A stretch of 11,825 bases of DNA, from the NCBI GenBank assembly GCA_018882485.1, contig VERU01000039.1, forward strand, positions 1 through 11,825, written 5' to 3'. The DNA comes from Rhodoferax sp. (GTDB lineage Bacteria > Pseudomonadota > Gammaproteobacteria > Burkholderiales > Burkholderiaceae_C). Made by a program: the position numbers and the translations under genes. A model generated the notes under the pieces. It searched no databases. It had not been told where the DNA came from and saw only the letters and a list, made by a program, of their open reading frames with translations. Shown here in pieces: positions 1 to 6,248 of the stretch; positions within the stretch are counted from its first letter, which is position 1, and each line of letters opens with the position of its first letter.

Positions 1-20
1 AGATGGTGTATAAGAGACAG
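1..20 (+). other. Sequencing adapter remnant (Tn5/Nextera mosaic end)
   Basis: The first 20 bases match the 19-base Tn5 mosaic end used in Nextera libraries (AGATGTGTATAAGAGACAG), with one extra G after AGATG. Directly after it, base 21 begins codons for QQQRVAVARAL, the expected continuation of an ABC ATPase signature (LSGGQ-QQRVA). The adapter is therefore joined to truncated genomic sequence at a contig end. An in-frame ATG at position 3 lies inside the adapter, so any protein model beginning MVYKRQ is an artefact. Confidence 0.95.
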
Positions 21-686
21 CAGCAACAGCGGGTCGCAGTGGCCCGTGCCCTGGTGTTCGACCCAAAACTGGTGCTGATGGACGAGCCGCTCTCGGCATT
101 GGACAAGCAACTGCGCGAGCAACTGCAGTACGAGATCAAGCGCCTGCACCACGAACTGGGCTTGACCGTGGTGTATGTCACCCACGACCAGACCGAGGCC
201 ATGGCCATGTCCGATCGGGTCGCCGTGTTCCATCAGGGGCGCATCCAGCAGATTGACGCCCCGACCACCCTCTACGAACAACCCGCCAATGCTTTCGTGG
301 CCCAGTTCATCGGCGAGAACAACCAACTCCAGGGACGCATTGTTTCGATTGACAGGGAACGTTGCAACGTCGTCCTCGACGACGGCAGCACCGTCGTCGC
401 CCAACCGGTGGGATCGCTCAAGGCGGGCGACCCAACCTGGTTGTCGGTGCGGCCAGAGCGCATACACCTCAATCCAACCTCGGCAGATCACACCACACGG
501 GTTCAGGGCATGGTCATCGACGTGACCTACCTGGGCCGGCATGCCCGCGTGCGCCTGAAGGCCTGCGGACTCGAAGATTTCATCGTTACGCTTCCCAACG
601 ATGGACGCGATCTGGCGCTGGCTTCCGGCAGCGCGCTGACCCTGGGTTGGCGCGCTGTGGACTGCCGGGCGCTGGTGCGCGAATGA
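21..686 (+). CDS. ABC transporter ATP-binding protein, PotA-like (5' truncated)
   Basis: This is the C-terminal 221 residues of the cytoplasmic ATPase that energises the importer encoded downstream. The fragment opens inside the ABC signature (QQQRVAVARAL). It then shows Walker B (LVLMDE, fragment residues 17-22), the D-loop SALD (25-28) and the H-loop histidine in VTHDQTEAM (His55). From about residue 100 to the end it has the TOBE-type beta-rich regulatory domain typical of PotA/FbpC/MalK-class ATPases. Walker A, the Q-loop and the true start are missing because the contig ends here. The stop lies 31 bases before the solute-binding protein gene, which suggests one operon. The fragment fits the polyamine/iron/spermidine group best; the exact substrate is not readable. 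Family call is firm; symbol withheld because the specificity is unknown. Confidence 0.93.
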   Translation, partial: QQQRVAVARALVFDPKLVLMDEPLSALDKQLREQLQYEIKRLHHELGLTVVYVTHDQTEAMAMSDRVAVFHQGRIQQIDAPTTLYEQPANAFVAQFIGENNQLQGRIVSIDRERCNVVLDDGSTVVAQPVGSLKAGDPTWLSVRPERIHLNPTSADHTTRVQGMVIDVTYLGRHARVRLKACGLEDFIVTLPNDGRDLALASGSALTLGWRAVDCRALVRE

Positions 687-717
687 GGGCGGTAATTCCC
701 ATGACTTGGAGATCTGA

Positions 718-1800
718 ATGTTCGCGAAAAATCAACTGAGCGCTGTTGCCGTCGCCAGTGCGGCCGTGCTGGCCGTGTTGCCGGGCACCAGCGCAGCGCA
801 ACAAACCCTGACGGTGACCTCCTGGGGTGGCGCCTACACGGTGAGCCAGGTGGAGTCCATGCACAAGCCGTTCGCGGCTCTCAAGAAAATCAACGTGGTT
901 TCTCAGGACTACAACGGAGACCTGGCTGAAATCGCCGCCCAGGTGAAGACCGGCAATGTCAAGTGGGATCTGGTCGACGTCGAGCCCGCTGAAGCCATGA
1001 AAGGATGCGAGGAAGGTCTGTTCGAGAAGATCGACGCCAGCAAGCTGCCCCCTGGTGCCGATGGCACGCCCGCTTCCAAGGATTTCGGACCCGGCCTGGT
1101 CCTGCCTTGCGCCGTCGCGAACATCACCTACGCCAATGTGGTGGCCTACGACAAGGCCAAGCTGGGCGCCAACCCGCCCAAGACGCTGAACGATTTCTTT
1201 GACCTCGCCAAGTTCCCGGGCAAGCGCGGCATGCGCAGCAATCCGAGCGTGAACATGGAATGGGCCCTGATTGCGGACGGAGTGCCCGTCGCCGACGTCT
1301 ACAAGGTGCTGGCCACACCCGCTGGCGTGGACCGCGCCTTCAAGAAACTCGACACCATCAAGAGCAGCATCGTGTGGTGGAAGGCCGGCGCACAGCCGCC
1401 TCAGCTGCTGGCATCGGGTGAAGTCGTGATGACCAGCGTCTACCATGGCCGCATCGTGGATGCCAACCAGAAGGACAAGAAGGACTTTGCCCTGGTGTGG
1501 GACGGTCAGATCCAGGTGCCCGACATGTGGGCCATCGTGAAGGGCGGCAAGAACGTGGAACTGGCGCAGGAATTTGTGCGTTTTGCCACCGGCACCCAGC
1601 CGCTGGCCGACCAGTCGAAGTACATCCCCTATGCTCCGGCACGCACCTCGTCGGTGGCCAAGATCCCGGCTTCCAACCCGAACAAGGTCTGGCTGCCCAA
1701 TGCGGGGCACCCGGGCCGTTCGATGCTGACCGATGCCAAGTTCTGGACGGACTACGGTGACGACCTGAACAAGCGCTTCAGCGCCTGGATGGCGAAGTAA
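718..1800 (+). CDS. ABC transporter periplasmic solute-binding protein (PotD-like, SBP_bac_8 type)
   Basis: A 360-residue periplasmic binding protein that should capture the substrate and deliver it to the two permeases encoded next. Residues 1-27 form a Sec signal peptide: a short basic start (Lys4), a hydrophobic core rich in Ala and Val, then a probable signal peptidase I site after TSAA. The mature protein opens with LTVTSWGGAY, the usual first strand of PotD/spermidine-putrescine-type binding proteins. It also has the family's WDLVDVE segment, and its length is usual for the family. The ATG at 718 has GGAGA at 708-712, five bases upstream. The permease gene starts three bases after the stop. 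No lipobox cysteine is present, so it should be soluble rather than a lipoprotein. The substrate is unknown; a polyamine or amino-acid-like cation is only a guess from the family. Confidence 0.93.
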   Translation: MFAKNQLSAVAVASAAVLAVLPGTSAAQQTLTVTSWGGAYTVSQVESMHKPFAALKKINVVSQDYNGDLAEIAAQVKTGNVKWDLVDVEPAEAMKGCEEGLFEKIDASKLPPGADGTPASKDFGPGLVLPCAVANITYANVVAYDKAKLGANPPKTLNDFFDLAKFPGKRGMRSNPSVNMEWALIADGVPVADVYKVLATPAGVDRAFKKLDTIKSSIVWWKAGAQPPQLLASGEVVMTSVYHGRIVDANQKDKKDFALVWDGQIQVPDMWAIVKGGKNVELAQEFVRFATGTQPLADQSKYIPYAPARTSSVAKIPASNPNKVWLPNAGHPGRSMLTDAKFWTDYGDDLNKRFSAWMAK

Positions 1801-1803
1801 GCC

Positions 1804-3036
1804 GTGGACAAGGACGAACCGACCGATCTGGTCCGCCGGCTGCGCAAGGCGGAATGGCGCGGGCGCCTGCGGGCCTACGCGCTGATCGCGCCGCTGTTCG
1901 TCTTTGTCGCGTTGAGCTTTCTGGTGCCGTTGGGCACGGTGTTGCTCAACAGCGTCTACGACCCCGTGGTCCCGGACGGTCTGCCCCGCACCTACAAGGC
2001 GCTGGCCGACTGGAACGGACCCCGGAGTCAGGTCCCGCCCGAGCCGGTTTTTGCGGCTTTGGCTCTGGACCTCAAGGATGCGGCGCGGGCCGAAAAATCC
2101 GGGCCCATCGGTGGCCGGCTCAATATCGAAGAAACGGGGCTCCGAACCGTGTTCATGCGCGCTGCCCGCCGTGTGGGCGGGCAGGAGCAGGGACCCTGGA
2201 TCCCCTTTTTCGAGGCGGTGGACCCGGCTTGGACGCAGCCCGCCATCTGGGGAACGATACGCAACCTGTCGTCGCGAGAGCACGGCCTGTTCTTCCTGTC
2301 TGCCGTGGACATGCGGCGCCAGAGTGACGGACAGGTGGTGCAACAAAGCGACGATCAGCGCATCCACGTGGCCATCTACCTGCGGACGCTGGGCGTTGCG
2401 CTGACGGTGACCCTGGCCTGCCTCGCTCTGGGATTCCCGATTGCCTACCTGCTGGCGCACCTGCGCGATCGCACGGCCAATCTGCTGCTGATCCTGGTTT
2501 TGCTGCCGTTCTGGACCTCCCTGCTGGTCCGCACAACGGCCTGGGTGGTGATGTTGCAGAAGGAGGGCGTGGTCAACACGCTGATGCAGTCACTTGGCTT
2601 GATCTCCGAGCCGCTGCCCCTGATCTTCAACCGGTTTGGCGTCGTCGTCGCCATGACGCACATCCTGCTGCCTTTCACCATACTCCCGCTGTACTCCGTC
2701 ATGCGCCAGATTCCGGCCTCCTACGTCCGTGCGGCCCGGTCGCTGGGCGCCAGCCCCGGGGTCGCGTTCTGGCACGTGTACCTGCCGCAATGCGTGCCCG
2801 GGCTCAGCGCCGGGGCTCTGCTGGTCTTCATTCTTTCGCTGGGCTACTACATCACACCCGCCCTGGTGGGGGGCGCCACGGATCAGCTCATCAGCCACTT
2901 CATCGCGGACAACATTGGGCGCTCACTGAACTGGGGCCTGGCCTCGGCCCTCTCGAGCATCCTGTTGGTGGCTGTCCTGGTGCTGTACTGGGCCTATGAC
3001 CGTGTGGCAGGTGTGAGCAACGTGAGGCTGGGATGA
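1804..3036 (+). CDS. ABC transporter permease, PotB-like, with large periplasmic insert
   Basis: A 410-residue inner-membrane permease of the binding-protein-dependent transport family. The first membrane segment covers about residues 24-48. About 140 mostly polar residues (roughly 52-190) follow before the next segment at 193-219, so they should lie in the periplasm. The remaining segments are near 226-250, 275-300, 335-357 and 381-400. The ATPase-contacting EAA loop is at about 308-334 (AARSLGASPGVAFWHVYLP). PotB proteins are usually near 280 residues, and the insert explains the excess. I recall similar long permeases in Burkholderiales and alphaproteobacteria but know no function for the insert. 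The start is GTG at 1804, three bases after the preceding stop and without a strong Shine-Dalgarno, which suggests translational coupling. The 3' end overlaps the next permease gene. Confidence 0.92.
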   Translation: MDKDEPTDLVRRLRKAEWRGRLRAYALIAPLFVFVALSFLVPLGTVLLNSVYDPVVPDGLPRTYKALADWNGPRSQVPPEPVFAALALDLKDAARAEKSGPIGGRLNIEETGLRTVFMRAARRVGGQEQGPWIPFFEAVDPAWTQPAIWGTIRNLSSREHGLFFLSAVDMRRQSDGQVVQQSDDQRIHVAIYLRTLGVALTVTLACLALGFPIAYLLAHLRDRTANLLLILVLLPFWTSLLVRTTAWVVMLQKEGVVNTLMQSLGLISEPLPLIFNRFGVVVAMTHILLPFTILPLYSVMRQIPASYVRAARSLGASPGVAFWHVYLPQCVPGLSAGALLVFILSLGYYITPALVGGATDQLISHFIADNIGRSLNWGLASALSSILLVAVLVLYWAYDRVAGVSNVRLG

Positions 3037-3866
3037 TGCAGCTTCCCCCTTACACCACCCCTCTGCAACGCGTGGGCCTGTGGGCTCTGTGGCTCGGTTG
3101 CGGTGCCATCCTGGTGTTCCTGATTGCACCCGTCCTGGTGGTCGTGCCCCTGGCCTTTAACAACGAGCCTTATTTCAACTTTCCAGTCCGCGAGTACAGC
3201 CTGCGCTGGTTCAACGACCTGTTCGGCAATCCGGTCTGGTTGGCAGCAATCCGCAACAGCCTGGTCACGGCCACCCTCGCCACCCTGATCGCCACGGTCC
3301 TGGGCACACTGGCGGCCGTGGGTCTGAACCACCGCAACCTGCCGGGTCGTCGCCTGATCATGGCCTTGCTGGTGTCGCCCATGATCGTTCCGGTGGTGGT
3401 GCTGGCGGTTGGCGCCTACTTCTTCTTTTCTCGCCTGGGCATTGCCAACAACCTGCTGGGCATCGTTCTGGTGCATGCCGCTCTGGGCGTCCCGTTTGTG
3501 GTGATCACGGTCAGCGCCACGCTGGCCGGTTTTGACATGGGCCTGCTGCGTGCTGCTCGGGGCATGGGAGCTTCCCCCGTCACTGCATTCCGGCGGGTGA
3601 TGTTGCCCATCGTCTGGCCCGGTGTTCTCTCGGGTGCTCTGTTTGCGTTTGCCACCTCATTCGACGAGGTGGTGGTCGTGCTCTTCCTGGGCGGCCCTGG
3701 TCAGACCACATTGCCACGCCAGATGTGGTCCGGTCTGCGGGAACAGCTGTCGCCGACCATACTTGCTGCAGCCGTTGTCCTGATCATCTTTGCAGTGGTC
3801 ATGCTGCTGGTGCTGGAAATGCTGCGTCGCCGGAGTGCCCGTCTGCGGGGCCTGGAAGACGCCTGA
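3033..3866 (+). CDS. ABC transporter permease, PotC-like
   Basis: The second inner-membrane permease, 277 residues, which is normal for PotC. Six membrane segments are visible at about 18-41, 74-97, 108-131, 141-163, 196-218 and 240-262. The EAA loop is at about 171-198 (LLRAARGMGASPVTAFRRVMLP), which docks onto the ATPase. With the 410-residue permease it should form the heteromeric transmembrane channel. The start is ambiguous by one codon: ATG at 3033 overlaps the preceding stop as ATGA, and a second ATG follows at 3036. GAGG at 3024-3027 is five bases from the first and eight from the second, so the second may be the real one. The overlap shows translational coupling. Family call firm, substrate unknown. 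Confidence 0.93.
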   Translation: MMQLPPYTTPLQRVGLWALWLGCGAILVFLIAPVLVVVPLAFNNEPYFNFPVREYSLRWFNDLFGNPVWLAAIRNSLVTATLATLIATVLGTLAAVGLNHRNLPGRRLIMALLVSPMIVPVVVLAVGAYFFFSRLGIANNLLGIVLVHAALGVPFVVITVSATLAGFDMGLLRAARGMGASPVTAFRRVMLPIVWPGVLSGALFAFATSFDEVVVVLFLGGPGQTTLPRQMWSGLREQLSPTILAAAVVLIIFAVVMLLVLEMLRRRSARLRGLEDA

Positions 3867-3892
3867 CGACGGCGGGCATCGGTCGGCGTTTC

Positions 3893-3896
3893 GAGG
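3893..3896 (+). promoter_or_regulatory. Ribosome binding site fixing the FolB-like start
   Basis: GAGG lies five bases before the ATG at 3902. It supports this start over an upstream in-frame ATG at 3725, which lies inside the permease gene. Confidence 0.6.
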
Positions 3897-3901
3897 TACC
3901 C

Positions 3902-4330
3902 ATGGCCCTGCGTTCCAAGTGGACCCTGCGCATCGACGGTATACAGACCCGTCTTCGCATCGGCAGCGAGAGCAGCGAACCCCGGTCGGTTCAGGTGAAC
4001 CTCAAAGTCAGCGGTTTGCTGGATACGAAGCCCCTGTTGCCCGAGCAGTGCTTCGACCATGAGGTCATGCGCCGCTGGATCACCGAAATCTGGCCGCACA
4101 GTGATGCAACCCGCTTGCTGGAAAGCCGGGTGAATGAACTGGCCGGATGGGTGTTTTCGACGGATCGGCGGATACTCGAGGTGTCGATTGCCCTGTCGCT
4201 GGACGATGGACCGGCCGGCACCGGGCGCATCGGCATCGAGCGAGAAATCCCTCGGCGGCAATTCGAGATGCTGGCGATCCCTCCGCGCTCGGCGCGGCGC
4301 GACCGCCGCCTGGAAACCGCAACCGCCTGA
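3902..4330 (+). CDS. Dihydroneopterin aldolase (FolB)-fold protein, probably not a classical aldolase
   Basis: A 142-residue protein that aligns by eye over its whole length with FolB: a first strand WTLRIDGIQTRLRIG (residues 7-21), a second strand SVQVNLKVSG, a helix with RLLESRVNELAGWV (71-84) matching the FolB LLE-helix, and a last strand RIGIEREI (109-116). Key positions differ. The FolB tyrosine region (E. coli LSYADI) reads CFDHEVM (50-56). The conserved lysine before Pro (E. coli LSKPGA) reads LSLDDGPA (98-105). The loop after IG that carries the catalytic glutamate is several residues shorter. A short basic tail (about 118-142) extends past the fold. The gene starts 35 bases after the permease stop and so belongs to the transporter operon, an unexpected place for folate synthesis. 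The fold call is moderate to good; the role is unknown (diverged enzyme, binding protein or regulator). Confidence 0.72.
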   Translation: MALRSKWTLRIDGIQTRLRIGSESSEPRSVQVNLKVSGLLDTKPLLPEQCFDHEVMRRWITEIWPHSDATRLLESRVNELAGWVFSTDRRILEVSIALSLDDGPAGTGRIGIEREIPRRQFEMLAIPPRSARRDRRLETATA

Positions 4331-4343
4331 GCCGGCGCACGAG

Positions 4344-4390
4344 GACGCGGGTTTGTTGTCATGAGACCCTCGTCGGGTTTCAGGAACCCG
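4344..4390. terminator. Hairpin region between converging genes
   Basis: Two inverted repeats lie between the FolB-like stop and the end of lysR. GACGCGGGT (4344-4352) pairs with ACCCTCGTC (4366-4374) with one mismatch. CGGGTT (4374-4379) pairs perfectly with AACCCG (4385-4390) around a five-base loop that includes the lysR stop codon. The first is followed on the plus strand only by GGGTTT, so a classical T-tract is weak. The position between converging transcripts fits a bidirectional terminator. Confidence 0.35.
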
Positions 4391-5243
4391 GCTGCAGGAA
4401 CCGGCTGCGCATGGCTTCGGCGAGTTTGCCGGTCAAGGCCCCATCGGCTGCTGGTGATGTTGCCAGGACGATGGTGACCACAGGCAAGGGCGGAAAACCG
4501 GCCTGTGCCGGCAGTTCGTCGACGCCGGGGACCAGGCAACTCCTGGGAAGCACCGAGATGGCGAATCCGCTGGCCACTGCCGATTGCACGGCCGGCATGC
4601 TGCGGCTCGTCATGGCGATGTGGTGCTCGCGACCCGCCTGGGTCAAGGCGGCCAGTGCCCAGTTGCGAAAGATGCAGCCTGGCGGAAACAGGGCAAGCGG
4701 GATATCGGTGGCGCCCTGCAGCCCATGCTGGCTGGAAACAGCCCACACCACGGGTTCTCTTCGCAGCACCACGCCGACCTGCGGTTCGGCCTGTGCGGAC
4801 AGGATGGCGAGATCGAGCTCGCCGGCGGCGAGCAAGGGTCGCAATTCGGCGCTCGGTGCGCACAGCACCTCCACTCGGGCATGGGGTGCCTCGCGTGCCA
4901 GCGTGGCGAGCATCAGCGGCAGCAGCGAGGGAATGTAGTCATCGGGCAGTCCCACGCGCAGCGGTCCGCTGAGTCCGCTGGCGGTAAAACGCGCCAGAGC
5001 CTCGCTGTGGGCGCTCAGGATGCGCCGCGCATGACGCACCAGCTCGTGACCGTCGTCCGTGAGCACCAGGCGCCGTCCCTCGCGCCGCGTGAGCTGACGC
5101 GACACGGTTTGGGCCAGCTTGGCCAGTTGAAGACTGACCGCAGAAGGCGTGCGGTGTACCCAGGAGGCTGCTGCCCGGCAACTTCCGCTGTCGGCAAAGG
5201 CCACCAGCGTGCGAAGTTGATCGGGATCGAGCAATGCGGCCAT
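4380..5243 (-). CDS. LysR-type transcriptional regulator
   Basis: A 287-residue LysR-family regulator, slightly shorter than the usual 295-310. Residues 5-65 form the winged helix-turn-helix, with the family pattern DQLRTLVAFADSGSCRAAA, then VHRTPSAVSLQLAKL and a wing ending RRLVLTDDG. A linker helix follows, then a periplasmic-binding-protein-like effector domain from about residue 93 (GPLRVGLPDDYIPSLLP) to about 280. The HTH has Cys at position 22, where Phe is common in the family. It is divergent from the PF06684 gene and shares a 104-base spacer with it that contains an ATC-N9-GAT box, so it most likely controls the neighbouring operon and possibly itself. No Shine-Dalgarno precedes the ATG at 5243; a weak TACATT -10 element four bases upstream could make the transcript leaderless. 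The effector is unknown, plausibly the transported compound or a product of it. Confidence 0.93.
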   Translation of the reverse strand: MAALLDPDQLRTLVAFADSGSCRAAASWVHRTPSAVSLQLAKLAQTVSRQLTRREGRRLVLTDDGHELVRHARRILSAHSEALARFTASGLSGPLRVGLPDDYIPSLLPLMLATLAREAPHARVEVLCAPSAELRPLLAAGELDLAILSAQAEPQVGVVLRREPVVWAVSSQHGLQGATDIPLALFPPGCIFRNWALAALTQAGREHHIAMTSRSMPAVQSAVASGFAISVLPRSCLVPGVDELPAQAGFPPLPVVTIVLATSPAADGALTGKLAEAMRSRFLQPGS

Positions 5244-5347
5244 ACGGAATGTATCGATTTGCTTGATTGTTGCACGTGAAAGATTTGATGGTTGAAATGG
5301 TTGGCGGGCGATACAGTCACTCCTTTCTGATTTTTCGAACCCGTCCC
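5244..5347. promoter_or_regulatory. Divergent promoter region of lysR and the PF06684 operon
   Basis: This 104-base spacer is AT-richer than the flanking genes and is the only control region visible for both divergent units. On the minus strand, TACATT (plus bases 5248-5253) with GTGCAA 16 bases upstream is a weak promoter for lysR. It would start transcription almost at the ATG. On the plus strand, TTGATT (5263-5268) and TTGAAA (5292-5297) are possible -35 elements and TACAGT (5312-5317) a possible -10, but none pair at good spacing. The activated promoter may be intrinsically poor, as is common for LysR targets. Confidence 0.5.
5253..5267. promoter_or_regulatory. Candidate LysR-type operator (T-N11-A box)
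   Basis: The sequence reads ATC, nine bases, GAT: a perfect dyad of the ATC-N9-GAT / T-N11-A form typical of LysR-family recognition sites. It lies 10 bases upstream of the lysR start and overlaps the putative lysR -10 element. That position is expected for autorepression and for activation of the divergent operon. Confidence 0.55.
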
Positions 5348-5902
5348 ATGCTCAGCCTTCAGATACGAAAAGTGGTGGTCCAGATCGAAGAAGTCCTCAG
5401 CGACATGGGGCAGCCGGTCCAGCCTCCGTCGCGCAAGGTGACCGTGGCTGCCGTGATCCACAACCCGTACGCCGGGCGCTATGTCAACGATTTGAGTCCG
5501 CTTTATCCCCTGGGCGCCCAACTCGGTCATTTGCTGGGGCAGCGCGGCGTGGCGGCGCTGGGGGTACAGCCCGATGAGGTGCAGAGCTACGGCAAGGGGG
5601 CCATCGTCGGGCTGAACGGTGAAATCGAGCATGCTGCCGCGCTCATCCACCCCAGTTTTGGTGCGCCAGTGCGCGCGGCGGTGCACGAGGGCAAGGACAT
5701 CATCCCATCCACAAAAAAGGTGGGGGCTGCGGGTTCGACCATCCTGATGCCGGTGACCAACAAGAACCGGATCTGGAATTTCGATGACATGGACGCTGCC
5801 GAGATCACGATTCCCGATGCGCCCCGACCCGATGAGATCCTGGTCGCCCTGGTACTGGGCATCGGCAGGCGTCCGCTGCACCGCATCGCGGCACCCGGCT
5901 GA
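5348..5902 (+). CDS. PF06684 (DUF1185, 'amino acid synthesis') family protein
   Basis: A 184-residue protein that I recognise as the AA_synth/DUF1185 family from LQIRKVVVQIEEV at the start, VIHNPYAGRYVNDLSPL (residues 37-53), GEIEHAAALIHPSFGAPVRAA (91-111) and GKDIIPSTKKVG (115-126). A Bordetella member has a solved structure described as a chorismate-mutase-like fold variant, with a suggested but unproven role in amino acid metabolism. No reaction is established. I chose ATG 5348 because the family begins at this IRK motif. In-frame ATGs at 5288 and 5267 would add an unrelated leader, but 5348 has no clear Shine-Dalgarno, so the start is less certain than the family. It is the first gene of the operon divergent from lysR, and its stop overlaps the ribosome site of the EthD gene. 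No membrane segment or signal peptide is seen. Confidence 0.85.
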   Translation: MLSLQIRKVVVQIEEVLSDMGQPVQPPSRKVTVAAVIHNPYAGRYVNDLSPLYPLGAQLGHLLGQRGVAALGVQPDEVQSYGKGAIVGLNGEIEHAAALIHPSFGAPVRAAVHEGKDIIPSTKKVGAAGSTILMPVTNKNRIWNFDDMDAAEITIPDAPRPDEILVALVLGIGRRPLHRIAAPG

Positions 5903-5906
5903 GGAG
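5901..5906 (+). promoter_or_regulatory. Ribosome binding site fixing the EthD GTG start
   Basis: GAGGAG overlaps the stop codon of the PF06684 gene and lies six bases before GTG 5913. It decides this start over an in-frame ATG at 5784 that is buried in the upstream gene. Confidence 0.75.
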
Positions 5907-5912
5907 TGGGTT

Positions 5913-6227
5913 GTGTTCAAGGCCATCATCCTCCTCAAGCGGCGTGACGATCAATCTCCTCAGGATTTCGCGGCCTGGTGGCTCGGCGACCATGCGCCGC
6001 TGGCGCGCGCCCTCCCCGGCTTGCGCGCCGCCACGTTCAACCTGGTGCAGGGCAACGCACAAGAGAGCTGCGACGGGGTGTCGGAGCTGTGGTTCGACAG
6101 CCGCGAGGCCTTTGACGCGGCCTATGCCAGCGACCACGGGCGTGCCGTTGCGGCCGACTCGCTCGCCCATGTTGCCCGCAGGGAGCGCCTGTTCGTCAGC
6201 GAACAGGTGATCCTCCCCCTGTCCTGA
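5913..6227 (+). CDS. EthD-domain protein
   Basis: A 104-residue protein with one EthD domain (ferredoxin-like, dimeric alpha/beta-barrel class). It begins MFKAIILLKRRDDQSPQDF and carries the family motif FAAWWLGDHAPLARALPGL (residues 19-37), including the conserved His27. A second half contains ELWFDSREAFDAAYAS (58-73) and ends with a hydrophobic strand (FVSEQVILPL). The domain is named for a protein needed for ethyl tert-butyl ether degradation; members occur in many catabolic operons and a few related proteins are decarboxylases, cyclases or lyases, so no reaction can be assigned. The start is GTG with a strong GAGGAG site that overlaps the upstream stop. Translation should thus be coupled to the PF06684 protein. 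The aminotransferase gene follows after 21 bases. Confidence 0.87.
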   Translation: MFKAIILLKRRDDQSPQDFAAWWLGDHAPLARALPGLRAATFNLVQGNAQESCDGVSELWFDSREAFDAAYASDHGRAVAADSLAHVARRERLFVSEQVILPLS

Positions 6228-6248
6228 ACCCTCTACCGGAGTCCAACC

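Noticed and set aside
586..2460. Open frame of about 620 codons on the minus strand opposite the binding protein and permease genes
   Set aside because: Its product is rich in His, Gln, Arg and Gly with no recognisable domain. It lies antisense to well-supported genes, as often occurs in GC-rich DNA.
3725..3901. FolB-like protein starting upstream at 3725
   Set aside because: The added part is antisense-like sequence inside the permease gene, while ATG 3902 has a good GAGG site and matches the FolB start.
3867..3901. Possible promoter for a separate FolB-like gene
   Set aside because: The 35-base gap shows no paired -35/-10 elements, and read-through from the permease operon is simpler.
5784..5912. 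EthD protein starting at ATG 5784
   Set aside because: This would lie inside the PF06684 gene; GTG 5913 has a strong GAGGAG site and the family's usual N-terminus.
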